DNA of 64,000 nt from Pseudomonadota bacterium (GTDB lineage Bacteria; Pseudomonadota; Gammaproteobacteria; Burkholderiales; Burkholderiaceae_B): the NCBI GenBank assembly GCA_023389155.1, contig JAEWEV010000011.1:319451-383450 (forward strand), read 5' to 3'. A program made the position numbers and the translations under genes. Below the pieces are notes generated by a model that worked only from the letters and a program-made list of their open reading frames with translations, was not told the origin of the DNA and did not search any database. This document shows, one piece after another, positions 53,408 through 62,716 of this stretch. The first letter of the stretch is position 1. Every line of letters starts with the position of its first letter.

Positions 53408-54301
53408 CTAAAGTGCCAGGGTTTCTGCCCACACGTTTCGGACCAGCGAGATCATGGCCACTACCACCGGATCGACAACGTTATTCTGCGACGCCACAAA
53501 GCCTAATGTCGCGTCAAGCTGCGTATGCCCCCAGACCGCAAACTCATTGCGCCCCGCACCGGCAATGGCGATATCCTCCCTGATTAAAGCGCAACCGGCA
53601 CCCGCACGCACCAGAACATCTGCATTGGCCATATCCGCGTTCTGCATGACAATCCGCGGCGTCAGCCCGTGTCTTTCAAAGAGTGAGCGCAACAGCAGAT
53701 GCGTGTGTGACCCTGGGCTGCCATCAAGCCAGGGCTGCTGGGCCAGTTCCTTCCATCCCGCATGCCGCAGCTCACTGGCCATGTCATTCGGCATAACTAC
53801 ACGGTAGCGAACAGTGCGCAGGGCCATCCAGAAAAAATCAGGCAATGGATGCGTCGCAATAACCAGTGCCATCATCAGCTTGCCCGAACGGACCTGCTCG
53901 ATCAGCTCTTCTGACGGATGGATGACGGTTTTCAGTTCGATTAGCGGCAGCGAATGCACCACGGCGGACGCCAGCTCTCCCAGTCTCAGGAACTGGGCAT
54001 GCTCGCCAGGGATGCCAAGCATGAGTTCCCCCTGCAGCTCGCCCTGAAACTGCTGGGCCTGCGATTTGAGTTGCGCACTGGTATTGAGCAGCAGTTCAGC
54101 CGTAGGAAACAGGCGCACGCCCGCCTTGGACAGCACCAGCTTCCCGGATGTACGCTCAAACAGCGCGACGCCAAGATCCTGTTCCAGGGCCTTGATCTGC
54201 CCTGTCACAGCAGGCTGCGTCAGCGAAAGTGCTTCTGCGGCGCGTGTCAGGTTGCCCAGGCGTGCAACGGTGACAAACGCACGAATCCGGTAAATCTCCA
54301 T
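53408..54301 (-). CDS. LysR-family regulator of the adjacent ABC operon
   Basis: 297 residues. The N-terminal HTH is FVTVARLGNLTRAAEALSLTQPAVTGQIKALE; the remainder is a two-lobed effector domain. It begins 5 bp after the stop of the ABC ATPase gene, so it is the fourth gene of the transporter operon rather than a divergent regulator. That placement suggests feedback control of its own transcript. The effector is probably the transported solute. Confidence 0.9.
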   Translation of the reverse strand: MEIYRIRAFVTVARLGNLTRAAEALSLTQPAVTGQIKALEQDLGVALFERTSGKLVLSKAGVRLFPTAELLLNTSAQLKSQAQQFQGELQGELMLGIPGEHAQFLRLGELASAVVHSLPLIELKTVIHPSEELIEQVRSGKLMMALVIATHPLPDFFWMALRTVRYRVVMPNDMASELRHAGWKELAQQPWLDGSPGSHTHLLLRSLFERHGLTPRIVMQNADMANADVLVRAGAGCALIREDIAIAGAGRNEFAVWGHTQLDATLGFVASQNNVVDPVVVAMISLVRNVWAETLAL

Positions 54302-54306
54302 CGTTA

Positions 54307-55392
54307 TCAGGCAGACAGCAGACGAATCTGCGAGGGCTCCAGTCCAAGGGAAACAGGCGCACCAATCTGAAACTGGCCCAGCCCGGCAAAATGCGACTGA
54401 TCGGCGGTCACCCGCTGCTCACCAACCCTGACGGCATAGCGAACGAATTCACCCAGGAACTCCCGCTCTTCGACCACGCCCGGTAGCCAGATGTAATGTG
54501 CATCCGTATTTCCACCCGCCGCGTCAATACGTACCGAATGAGGACGGAAACTTGCGGCAAGACGATCGCCGTCGGGAATATCGTCATGCACGGGAATCGC
54601 CAGATCGCCCACTCCTTCTACGCTCAGAGTCACGCCTGAGTAATTGCGTGTCCTCACGGCACCCTCCAGCACATTCATGGTTCCGACAAAATTGGCAACG
54701 AAACGGTTGGCCGGAAAATCGAACAGTGTTGCCGGGCTGCCGGTCTGCTGGACAACGCCTTTGTCCAGCACCGCCATCCTGTCTGCCGTTGTCATGGCTT
54801 CCTCCTGATCATGCGTCACGAAAATCGTGGTGATCCCCAGGCGCCGCTGCAGGGACAGCAGCTCGCGGCGCATCTGCACACGCAGCTTTTTGTCCAGATT
54901 GGACAGAGGTTCATCGAGCAGCAGCACTTGCGGCTCAATCACAATGGTACGCGCCAGCGCGACGCGCTGCTGCTGGCCGCCCGACAATTCGTTGGGCCGG
55001 CGCTGGGCAAACGAAGTGAGCCCCACCAGCGACAGTGCGGCTTCAACCCGCTCACGAATCTCTGCCCGGGGTAATCTGCGCTCTACCAGTCCGAAAGCCA
55101 CATTATCCCAGACCGTCATATGCGGCCACAAGGCGTAGCTCTGGAACACCATACCGATATTGCGTCGGTGAGGAGGAATGGCGCTGATGTCCTTCCCGTC
55201 CACCAGCAGCTGCCCGCCATTCTGCTGGTTGAAACCGGCAATCAGCCGCAACAGGGTAGACTTGCCCGAACCGGAAGGACCGAGCAGTGCAAAAAATTCC
55301 CCCGGTTCAATCAATATATTGATATTTTTCAGGACCTCCGTACTGCCATAGGACAGGCGGATATCACGGCATTCAACACTGACTTTCTTCAT
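54307..55392 (-). CDS. ABC importer ATP-binding subunit (Fe3+/AEP/polyamine type)
   Basis: 361 residues from the ATG at 55392, 4 bp past the permease stop. Walker A GPSGSGKST, signature LSGGQQQRVALAR, Walker B LLLDEPLSNLD and switch His in VTHDQEEA are intact. A C-terminal TOBE-like regulatory region (residues about 270-360) is as in FbpC/PotA/PhnT. It powers the fused permease encoded upstream. Confidence 0.92.
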   Translation of the reverse strand: MKKVSVECRDIRLSYGSTEVLKNINILIEPGEFFALLGPSGSGKSTLLRLIAGFNQQNGGQLLVDGKDISAIPPHRRNIGMVFQSYALWPHMTVWDNVAFGLVERRLPRAEIRERVEAALSLVGLTSFAQRRPNELSGGQQQRVALARTIVIEPQVLLLDEPLSNLDKKLRVQMRRELLSLQRRLGITTIFVTHDQEEAMTTADRMAVLDKGVVQQTGSPATLFDFPANRFVANFVGTMNVLEGAVRTRNYSGVTLSVEGVGDLAIPVHDDIPDGDRLAASFRPHSVRIDAAGGNTDAHYIWLPGVVEEREFLGEFVRYAVRVGEQRVTADQSHFAGLGQFQIGAPVSLGLEPSQIRLLSA

Positions 55393-55396
55393 CTTC

Positions 55397-57103
55397 TCAT
55401 TCCTGTTCGATCGCATGTATAGAGCGGGTGCGCAAAGAAGCACGCTCGACAATCAGATGGGAGGCGTACGTACCGATGGCGACAACCACCACCGCAAGCA
55501 CGCCCAGCGCAGCGCCTGCGCCACGACCAGAGGCACTCTGCATAAACAGATAAATACCATAGCTCATGGGGGCATCGCTATCGCGACTGACCAGCATAAT
55601 GGTGGCCGACAGCTCCACAGCGGCCGTAATAAAACTTGTGACAAACCCGGCCAGCATGCCGCCGGCCATCAGCGGCACCACGACCCTCCGAATAATGCGA
55701 TGCCGCTTCGCACCAACAGACGCCGCAGCCTCTTCCAGCGAGACGTTAATCTGCTGCAGGGCCGCAACGCAGGCACGCAACGCGTAAGGCAGTCGCCTGA
55801 CCGAATAGGCCAGCATGATAATAATCCAGGTGGACGTCAGCGCCATATCGGTGCCCGGCAGTTCAACCCCCCGGAATGTACGCAGATACCCGATAGCCAG
55901 AACAATGCCCGGCACCGCCAGTGCGGCCGACGCCAGCCAGTCCAGCCAGCGTCGTGCCGGAATGCGGGTTCGGAGTATCAGATAGGCTATTGCTGTACCA
56001 AGAATGACATCCAGGCCTGCGGCAAGACCACAATACAGCAGCGTATTGACCATCATGTCATTCGAATTGCTGAAGACCTCGGCATAATGACTCAGCGTAT
56101 AACCGTCGGGCAAGGGAGCATAACTCCAGACGGTGGCAAACGAGAGCAGCAGCACGCCGATGTGCGGAGACAGCACCAGCAGCAATACGAGTGCAATCCA
56201 GGCATAAGCCAGAACGCTTTCCCATTTGCTGAGTTTGCGCTGCTGGATGGAACTGCCCCCTTTCTGCAGGGTCGAATAATCTTTATTGCGCAACACACTG
56301 GCAGACAGCCACAAGGCAAGAATCGAAAAGGCAATCATCAGGACACTGATCACATAGCCCAGCGGATCATCAATACCAACCTGGGTAATGCGCAGATAGG
56401 CCTGCGGCGCAAGCATATTCGTAATACCCAGAACCAGCGGCGTTCCCAGATCATCAAACACCTTGACGAAAACCAGCGAGGCACCGGCCACGTAGCCTGG
56501 CAGCGCCAGCGGAAAAATGATCCGCCGGAAAAGGCGCCATCCGCGCGAACCCAGATTCAGCGCGGCCTCTTCCATGGCGCCGTCAATATTGCGCATCGAC
56601 ACCGTCAAGTTCAGCAGAATAAAGGGGAAATAATGCAGCGATTCGACGAAGATGACGCCATTGAGCCCGTCCATGATGGGAAGCGTGACATCAAACCAGT
56701 CCTGCAGAAGCAGGTTCACCGTGCCAGACGTTCCGAACAGAAGCTGCAACGCCACGGCGCCGACAAAGGGCGGCATGATCAGCGGCAGCACACCCAGGGT
56801 CTGGATGATCAGGGCCCCGCGAAACCGGAACCGGACTGTCAGATAGGCCAGCGGCACCGCTATCAGCGATGCAAAGACGACAGACATGACCGAGACGTAC
56901 AGACTGTTATAGAAGGATTCCTTCAACAGCGGTTGCTGAAAGAATGAGCCGAAGTGACCCAGCGTAAAGCTGCCATCGGAATTGGAAAATGCTGTGTAGA
57001 AGACATTGCCTACCGGGATGGCCAGAAACAGCAGCAGAAAGCCCAAAACGGCCAATGCCACGACCGTCAGACCGGGTGGGAAGCGCATATGATGTGTCGA
57101 CAT
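55397..57103 (-). CDS. fused double permease of the ABC importer
   Basis: 568 residues, about twelve helices in two homologous halves, each with an EAA coupling loop: EEAALNLGSRGWRLFRRIIFPLALPG in the first half and EEAAASVGAKRHRIIRRVVVPL in the second. Fused permeases of this size occur in FbpB-type ferric and in 2-aminoethylphosphonate importers. It lies 71 bp downstream of the binding-protein gene and 4 bp before the ATPase gene. Confidence 0.92.
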   Translation of the reverse strand: MSTHHMRFPPGLTVVALAVLGFLLLFLAIPVGNVFYTAFSNSDGSFTLGHFGSFFQQPLLKESFYNSLYVSVMSVVFASLIAVPLAYLTVRFRFRGALIIQTLGVLPLIMPPFVGAVALQLLFGTSGTVNLLLQDWFDVTLPIMDGLNGVIFVESLHYFPFILLNLTVSMRNIDGAMEEAALNLGSRGWRLFRRIIFPLALPGYVAGASLVFVKVFDDLGTPLVLGITNMLAPQAYLRITQVGIDDPLGYVISVLMIAFSILALWLSASVLRNKDYSTLQKGGSSIQQRKLSKWESVLAYAWIALVLLLVLSPHIGVLLLSFATVWSYAPLPDGYTLSHYAEVFSNSNDMMVNTLLYCGLAAGLDVILGTAIAYLILRTRIPARRWLDWLASAALAVPGIVLAIGYLRTFRGVELPGTDMALTSTWIIIMLAYSVRRLPYALRACVAALQQINVSLEEAAASVGAKRHRIIRRVVVPLMAGGMLAGFVTSFITAAVELSATIMLVSRDSDAPMSYGIYLFMQSASGRGAGAALGVLAVVVVAIGTYASHLIVERASLRTRSIHAIEQE

Positions 57104-57174
57104 AAATCTTTCGTCCGCCAGCGATCCGGCCGCTGGCCAGATCGCTCGTTAATGAAGTGCCGCGTCAGGACGCC

Positions 57175-58491
57175 TTATGACGAGGTTGCCTGTTTGGCCA
57201 GATCCGCAGCCTTGCGGTAGTTGGCCTCGGCCTGGCTGTTCCACTGCCCCTGCAGTTTGGACAGTGCCTGGCTCACGCTCGAATCCTTCTTGTCACCCTG
57301 AAAGACTTTCTGGATCTCGTCAGACAAGGCGTCTTTATCACTGATCAAAGGAGACCAGGCCAGTTTCTTGGCCTCGTCAAGCAATGCCTGACCCTTTTCG
57401 CTGGGATTTTCAGCCAGTTTTGCCTCGGCATCCAGAATGGCTTTGGTCGCATTCTGCAGTTCCTTGTGGCGGAAGGTAATGGTCTGGTCGAACAGGGACT
57501 GCACCACGAAATACCGCTTCTGCGACATATCGGTATCGAAATGCACCTTGCTTTTCTTTGCCAGCACCAGCGGATCGGGATACCCCTCTGGAATATTGCT
57601 CATTTTCTCATAGGGGAGTACCGGCAGGCGGGAGATTTCAGGCTTCAGCAACAGGGCCTGGCCTTCTTCCGAGAGTGCGAACTGAATGAATTTCTTGCCT
57701 TCGTCGGTATTGCGTGCGCCCTTAATCAAGGCTATGTTGGCGGGTACGATAGCCGTTTCGTCCGGATAGACAAACTCGACCGGGAATTTTGAAAACTTGC
57801 TGGAAAGCCCGAAGAAATCGATAACCGGACCGGCACCGAACTGGCCGTTATTGATGCCATCAGGTACGCCGAAAGACCTGTCGGTCAGGGTTTTGCTGTT
57901 ACCTGCCATGCGAATAATCGTATTCCAGCCCTTGTCCCAACCCTCACCCTGAAGAATGGTTTCTACCGTTAGATGCTGGGTTCCGGAACGGGACGGCGAT
58001 GTCATGCCCACATTGCCAAACCATTCGGGTTTGAGCAAATCAGTCCAGGTTTCAGGCGGCGTCAGCTTCTTGGCTTTGAGCAGACGGGTGTTGTACATAA
58101 TGCCGTAACCGGCCAGCGCCTGGCCATAGAACATGCCATCCGGATCATTGATGGGAAAGCTGCCTATCTTGTCTGGCACAGCAGGATTGGTGATATCGGT
58201 GGCCTTTTCCAGCAGGCTCGCTGCGCTCAGCACTTCGAATGCATCCGGCGCGCTTGCCCAGAACACTTCAGGCCGACGCCCTTCTGCTGCCTCACGCACA
58301 TAGGCGATACCGGAAACCGTATTTTTATTGAGAATTTCCAGCTTGATATCCGGATTGGCCTTTTCAAACGCAGACTTATAGGCCTGCGTGAGCTCCTTCG
58401 GAAATGAAGTAATAACGGTTACCGTGCCGGCCCAGGCAGTTGCGGATGCGGCCAACAAGATGGCCAACAGACTTCCCTGTCGCAGTTTCAT
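57175..58491 (-). CDS. periplasmic solute-binding protein of the ABC importer
   Basis: 438 residues, longer than the usual 330-350 of FbpA-type proteins. The signal peptide ends near AWAGT. The core (VTVITSFPKELTQAYKSAFE, GIAYVREAAEGRRPEVFWASA, LAGYGIMYNTRLL, LIKGARNTDEGKKFIQF) belongs to the ferric/phosphonate-type class II binding proteins. The paired tyrosines that bind iron in FbpA are not evident. A C-terminal helical extension of about 90 residues (KAILDAEAKLAENPSEK onward) is unusual. AGGAG precedes the ATG. Substrate not assigned. Confidence 0.88.
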   Translation of the reverse strand: MKLRQGSLLAILLAASATAWAGTVTVITSFPKELTQAYKSAFEKANPDIKLEILNKNTVSGIAYVREAAEGRRPEVFWASAPDAFEVLSAASLLEKATDITNPAVPDKIGSFPINDPDGMFYGQALAGYGIMYNTRLLKAKKLTPPETWTDLLKPEWFGNVGMTSPSRSGTQHLTVETILQGEGWDKGWNTIIRMAGNSKTLTDRSFGVPDGINNGQFGAGPVIDFFGLSSKFSKFPVEFVYPDETAIVPANIALIKGARNTDEGKKFIQFALSEEGQALLLKPEISRLPVLPYEKMSNIPEGYPDPLVLAKKSKVHFDTDMSQKRYFVVQSLFDQTITFRHKELQNATKAILDAEAKLAENPSEKGQALLDEAKKLAWSPLISDKDALSDEIQKVFQGDKKDSSVSQALSKLQGQWNSQAEANYRKAADLAKQATSS

Positions 58492-58545
58492 GCTTATCTC
58501 CTGATATATTATGTATTGTCATGAAAGTGTCACAATATAATTATT

Positions 58546-58583
58546 ACCTCGCGAGGTCTAATCATAATTTCTGATGATGATTA
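58546..58583. promoter_or_regulatory. palindromes upstream of the ABC operon
   Basis: ACCTCGCGAGGT (58546-58557) is a perfect 12-bp palindrome, and TAATCAT-N11-ATGATTA (58559-58583) is a LysR-sized inverted repeat beside it. Both lie 55-90 bp before the binding-protein start. The second is a candidate site for the LysR protein of the operon; it also has some Fur-like character (GATGATGATTAT). Confidence 0.5.
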
Positions 58584-58725
58584 TAAGTTCGTCGTCAGAA
58601 CTTGCGCTGCGGGACAAACTGCTTTTTACGCGCTCGGGATGGGGCGCCACTCAGTGAGTACAATGAATACCATTGTTTGCTACATTCCGTCCACGATTCT
58701 GTTCACCCTATAAAGGAAGTTAACC

Positions 58726-58965
58726 ATGAGCACCCTGCCCAAATTTGCAGCCAATGGATGGCGTCGCCTGGATAATGGCAATATTCAGCATCTGTCGGGA
58801 CTGGAATTCGCGCCCGACCCCGTGGAGCGGCTCAAACTGGTCGATGCTTCGCTGCCGGTGTTCATCAAAAACCTGCGACATGAAGGGGCCACCGAACAGC
58901 AGGCAGAGCGCCTGCTGCACAAACTCACCCTGCAGGCTGCAGAACAGTTTACGGGATTGCACTGA
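58726..58965 (+). CDS. small protein of unknown function
   Basis: 79 residues beginning MSTLPKFAANGWRRL, with AAGGAAG at good distance from the ATG. The composition is that of a soluble, mostly helical protein; the second half (VERLKLVDASLP, LRHEGATEQQAERLLHKLT) looks amphipathic. I do not recognise the family. Codon use fits its neighbours. It precedes the EthD-like gene by 140 bp on the same strand. Confidence 0.65.
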   Translation: MSTLPKFAANGWRRLDNGNIQHLSGLEFAPDPVERLKLVDASLPVFIKNLRHEGATEQQAERLLHKLTLQAAEQFTGLH

Positions 58966-59105
58966 TACTGCCGCCGCCTCCAGACAATACGAGCCGCGCT
59001 GCACTGCGACAATTCCTGCTCTCGGCCTCCCGTTGCCAGTGCGCGGGGGTTTCTGCGCTAAGATAGACAAAAATAATGATTCTGAGCAACAAAGGAGACC
59101 CCGTA

Positions 59106-59429
59106 ATGATTAAAGTCAGTGTGATGTACCCCAACACCCCAGGTGCCCGATTCGACCATGAGTACTATCGGGACAAGCATTTGCCAATGCTGAAAGAACG
59201 CATGGGCGAGCGCTGCCGGTACTACACCATAGACCGGGGTATCGCCGGCGGCACGCCGGATTCTCCTCCAACCTACATTGGCATGTGTCATATTTTCTGC
59301 GACTCTGCCGAAGACTTCCAGGCCGGTTTCGGGCCACATGCAGACGAAATTCTGGGGGATATCCCCAACTACACTGATCTGAGCCCTATCCTTCAGCTCA
59401 GTGAAGTGGTGACCGATACACGCGACTGA
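59106..59429 (+). CDS. EthD-family protein
   Basis: 107 residues from the ATG at 59106, preceded by AAAGGAG. IKVSVMYPNTPGARFDHEYYRDKHLPMLKERMG is the typical start of EthD-like dimeric ferredoxin-fold proteins. The family was named for an ethyl tert-butyl ether degradation gene and its biochemical role is generally unknown; small-molecule binding or oxygenase activity is likely. It may be co-transcribed with the 79-residue protein. Confidence 0.88.
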   Translation: MIKVSVMYPNTPGARFDHEYYRDKHLPMLKERMGERCRYYTIDRGIAGGTPDSPPTYIGMCHIFCDSAEDFQAGFGPHADEILGDIPNYTDLSPILQLSEVVTDTRD

Positions 59430-60205
59430 GTCGATCCGGGGTAGCTGTCTGCATTTGCCCAATCTGCAAACATGACCGAAAGATGATCGGATGGTAATCT
59501 TCTGTTCATGCACGGCAGATGACCTGCCCTATATGATTGAACCGATCTGTACAACTCCTGCCATGTTTTGCATTCGCCATTCGCAGTGCACATCCTTATG
59601 TAGTGCACTCTGGTTCGCGATAAGGCAGCAGTACAGATTTGTTTTCTCCCTCACCGTATCGCACCGCCCAACGATGTCATTAACGGTAGCGGAAAAACAG
59701 TGTGTAAGTCAGCGAGTGGCACGTTAAATAAAACCCTGACAGGCGGCACAATTCTTTCCCGGGCACGGGTAACCTTCTATTGGGGCCGCCATCTCTGCTT
59801 TTGTACGTAATCCCGCTTCCTCGATGAGCCCAGGAGGATAACGCTCCCAACAGGGACGCCGCACCGTAGCTGTCTGATTCTTGCCTCAGCGTTCCGCAAC
59901 GCGATTACGGCGTCGGTCCGGCAGTGCTATCCTGTTGCGCAGCGCCTTTTTCATCCCCGCCCTACTCCTTGCTCTCCTCTCCACATCCACTCACTCGCCC
60001 CCCTCAAATCCCCGTTTTTGCAGCGCCGAAATAAATTCAGCATTTTTTCAGGTTAACATTGCGGTTAATTCTTCCTGGAACAATCGAGGTGCCGGCAGGC
60101 GTGAGCCTGGTCGATACAGAAGACCGCAAGCAAAGCCAGTTCTATACCAAAAGCGGCACGACCTTCAGGGGGAATTGGGATCTGTTGAACAAAGAGGAGC
60201 ATTCA
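59430..60205. other. long intergenic region upstream of lldP
   Basis: 776 bp without a credible gene. AGTGCAC (59585-59591) and GTGCACT (59603-59609) form an operator-like inverted repeat. From about 59750 to 59960 the DNA is GC-rich with several short complementary stretches and could be a structured leader or an RNA gene, but no known riboswitch motif was recognised. An in-frame extension of lldP to 60059 is open, but the start at 60206 has the better ribosome-binding site. Confidence 0.4.
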
Positions 60206-61903
60206 ATGAACCAAACTGTGCTTGCGTTACTCGCATTCCTGCCGCTGATTCTGGCGGGCGTGCTACTGATCGGATTCAGAATGACCGCCAAAGTGGTGAT
60301 GCCGATTGTTTTCATCGTCACCACAATCATTGCCTTGACCGCATGGCAAATGAGCATCAACCGTGTGATCGCCTCGGCGCTGCAAGGGTTGATTCTTACC
60401 GCATCCATCCTTTGGATTATTTTTGGCGCGATTCTGCTACTTAACACCTTGAAGCATTCGGGCGGCATGACGGCCATTCGTAACGGTTTTTCGGGCATCA
60501 GTCCCGATCGCCGTGTTCAGGCGCTTATCGTTGCCTGGCTGTTTGGATGTTTTATTGAAGGCGCCTCCGGATTTGGTACACCCGCAGCCGTCGCCGCACC
60601 GCTAATGGTGGTGCTTGGCTTCCCGGCACTGGCAGCAGTGGTCGTGGGCATGATGATTCAGTCAACGCCGGTATCCTTCGGCGCAGTCGGCACACCGATT
60701 GTGGTGGGCGTATCCGGCGGAGTCGACAAGGCCGGCATTACCGAACAGCTCGTTGCGCAGGGTTCCTCGTGGGAGGCGTATTTCCGCCTGATCACCTCCG
60801 AGGTCGCATTGACTCATGGGGTGGTCGGCATACTGATGCCACTCATTATGGTAATGATCATGGTGCGGGCCTTCGGCGCGAACCGTTCCTGGAAAGAGGG
60901 ACTGGCTATTGCCCCCTTCGCGTTATTTGTGGGAGTCTGCTTTGTCGTTCCGTACATGCTGGCAGGCGTTTTCCTCGGCCCCGAATTCCCCTCGATTATT
61001 GGGGCACTGATCGGGCTTGCCATCGTCATACCCGCCGCAAAACGCGGATTTCTGGTCCCGCGCGACACATGGGACTTCCCGGAATCGAGCCGCTGGCCTA
61101 AAGACTGGTTCGGTGACATTGACGTGCAGCCGATGGAAGCCAAGGGCAAGTCCCCGATTTCTACCCTCAATGGTTGGTTACCCTATGTTCTGCTTGCTGC
61201 ATTTCTGGTCATTTCCCGTACCGTCGAACCCATCAAGCAGGCGCTCAATGCCGTAAGCTTCGGCTGGAGCGATATCATGGGAGAAGACAAAGTCTCGGGC
61301 ACACTGGAGCCTTTGTATCTGCCTGGCGGTATCCTGATTCTGGTGGTCCTGATTACCATATTCCTGCACCGCATGTCACTGGGTGAGGTCAAGGAAGCCG
61401 TTGGCGAGTCGTCTCGTACGATACTGGGAGCAGGCTTCGTGCTTATCTTTACCATCCCCATGGTGCGGATATTGATTAACTCGGGCGTGAACGCGGGGGA
61501 CCTTGTATCCATGCCGGTCGCCATGGCGCAGTTTGTCGCCGATGGTGTCGGCAGCATTTATCCCTTCTTTGCCCCCGCCATGGGTGCGCTGGGCGCATTC
61601 ATTACGGGATCCAATACCGCTTCCAACCTGATGCTGGCCGACTTTCAGTTCAATGTGGCTCAACAGCTTGGAATATCCACTGCCATGATGATCGCCGTCC
61701 AGGCGGTAGGAGCTGCCGCAGGCAATATGATCGCCATTCACAATGTGGTGGCTGCCTCGGCAACCGTGGGATTGCTGGGGCGTGAAGGCATTACGCTTCG
61801 CAAGACCATTCAGCCAACCATTTACTATCTTGTCTTTACCGGTGTCATTGCCATGCTGGCCTTCTACACATTTGGCATTACCGATCCGCTGCTGAATGAG
61901 TAG
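60206..61903 (+). CDS. lldP: L-lactate permease
   Basis: 565 residues, twelve to fourteen helices. The ATG at 60206 follows AGAGGAG. FGCFIEGASGFGTPAAVAAP, QSTPVSFGAVGTPI and the C-terminal GAFITGSNTASNLMLADFQ are signatures of the LctP family, which imports L-lactate, D-lactate or glycolate with protons. No lactate dehydrogenase gene is adjacent. Two hairpins follow. Confidence 0.95.
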   Translation: MNQTVLALLAFLPLILAGVLLIGFRMTAKVVMPIVFIVTTIIALTAWQMSINRVIASALQGLILTASILWIIFGAILLLNTLKHSGGMTAIRNGFSGISPDRRVQALIVAWLFGCFIEGASGFGTPAAVAAPLMVVLGFPALAAVVVGMMIQSTPVSFGAVGTPIVVGVSGGVDKAGITEQLVAQGSSWEAYFRLITSEVALTHGVVGILMPLIMVMIMVRAFGANRSWKEGLAIAPFALFVGVCFVVPYMLAGVFLGPEFPSIIGALIGLAIVIPAAKRGFLVPRDTWDFPESSRWPKDWFGDIDVQPMEAKGKSPISTLNGWLPYVLLAAFLVISRTVEPIKQALNAVSFGWSDIMGEDKVSGTLEPLYLPGGILILVVLITIFLHRMSLGEVKEAVGESSRTILGAGFVLIFTIPMVRILINSGVNAGDLVSMPVAMAQFVADGVGSIYPFFAPAMGALGAFITGSNTASNLMLADFQFNVAQQLGISTAMMIAVQAVGAAAGNMIAIHNVVAASATVGLLGREGITLRKTIQPTIYYLVFTGVIAMLAFYTFGITDPLLNE

Positions 61904-61952
61904 ATAAACGTAAATGGATAAGCTTAAATAGATAGACTCGCAACCTCGGACT

Positions 61953-62024
61953 GTGCCTTGGGTATTTTCCCAAGGCCTGTCAGGAACAGGGCCCCGAAGC
62001 ATCATTTTGCCGGGGCCCTGTTCA
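61953..62024 (+). terminator. double hairpin after lldP
   Basis: CCTTGGG/CCCAAGG (61956-61975) and GAACAGGGCCCCG/CGGGGCCCTGTTC (61984-62023) are perfect stems. The second has 13 bp and is very GC-rich. T-runs are weak, but the pair should block transcription into the convergent lipoprotein gene. Confidence 0.7.
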
Positions 62025-62094
62025 CTTGGTGTCTGCTGAGAGACTATTGCATTTACCAGATATGTGGTCTAGCCATACGGCGTGGCTATAGCGC

Positions 62095-62607
62095 TTAATG
62101 ACTTGCCTGCGGTTGTTGAGGAACAATCGCACGGACGATAGACACAGCGACCTGCTCATCGCGTACGCTGAACAGGAAGTCGTTACCCTGACGTACACCG
62201 TTCAGTGACCTGAGTTGTCCGCCTACGACAGTCGCAAAACCACTATTGACAGGCACCGCTTTAAGCATCGCAGCGCCTTGCGCATTCAGTGACAGCTTGA
62301 CATAGGTTCGCTTTTTCTGATCCGTGACGATATCGATCGCCGTAAGGTGACTTCGGTTGAAAATGGCGCGTGGGCTGATGTATACCACTTTCTGGTTACT
62401 CAGCTTGAGAGGCCGATAACTCTTGACTGCTTTATTGGATGCAAGAAAGACTTCTACGCTGGCGGCCTGAAGAGGCACGGCCTGCGCATCGGCACTTTGT
62501 GCAGGCGTATCCGCAGCGGGTGCCGCCGCTTTGTGTGTTGTGTTACAACCGGCCAGCACCAAAACCAAAGGGATAGCCGCAAATACAGATTTACTTATAA
62601 AACGCAT
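62095..62607 (-). CDS. small lipoprotein of unknown function
   Basis: 170 residues. The signal peptide ends in the lipobox LAGC (Cys21), followed by an Ala/Pro/Gln-rich tether of about 25 residues. The folded part (VEVFLASNKAVKSYRPLKL to the end) has a VKLSLNAQGAAMLKAV segment similar in style to the SecD periplasmic head, but I would not assign it. It follows the adhesin gene on the same strand by 110 bp and may be co-expressed or aid its assembly. Confidence 0.85.
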   Translation of the reverse strand: MRFISKSVFAAIPLVLVLAGCNTTHKAAAPAADTPAQSADAQAVPLQAASVEVFLASNKAVKSYRPLKLSNQKVVYISPRAIFNRSHLTAIDIVTDQKKRTYVKLSLNAQGAAMLKAVPVNSGFATVVGGQLRSLNGVRQGNDFLFSVRDEQVAVSIVRAIVPQQPQASH

Positions 62608-62681
62608 CGTTATTCCATGAAATGATCGAATTTTGCCGTCTGCCGTTATCCTGGCCCGGCGATTCGCCGCCAGCCAGGATG

Positions 62682-62703
62682 TGATGCCGGTTTCCCGGCA
62701 TCA
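62682..62703 (-). terminator. stem-loop between adhesin and lipoprotein genes
   Basis: TGATGCCGG pairs with CCGGCATCA around a 4-nt loop, 14 bp past the adhesin stop. A second hairpin (CCTGGC/GCCAGG) lies at about 62650-62678. There is no T-run, so it may be a processing or attenuating element rather than a full terminator. Confidence 0.5.
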
Positions 62704-62716
62704 CTATGCGGCTCAG

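Noticed and set aside
55415..56947. 510-codon open frame antisense to the ABC permease
   Set aside because: It mirrors the permease frame, is rich in Gln, His, Asn and Arg, has no ribosome-binding site and no family features; a by-product of GC-rich codon use.
59750..59960. Riboswitch upstream of lldP
   Set aside because: I looked for cobalamin, TPP and glycine hallmark boxes and found none; no family can be named.
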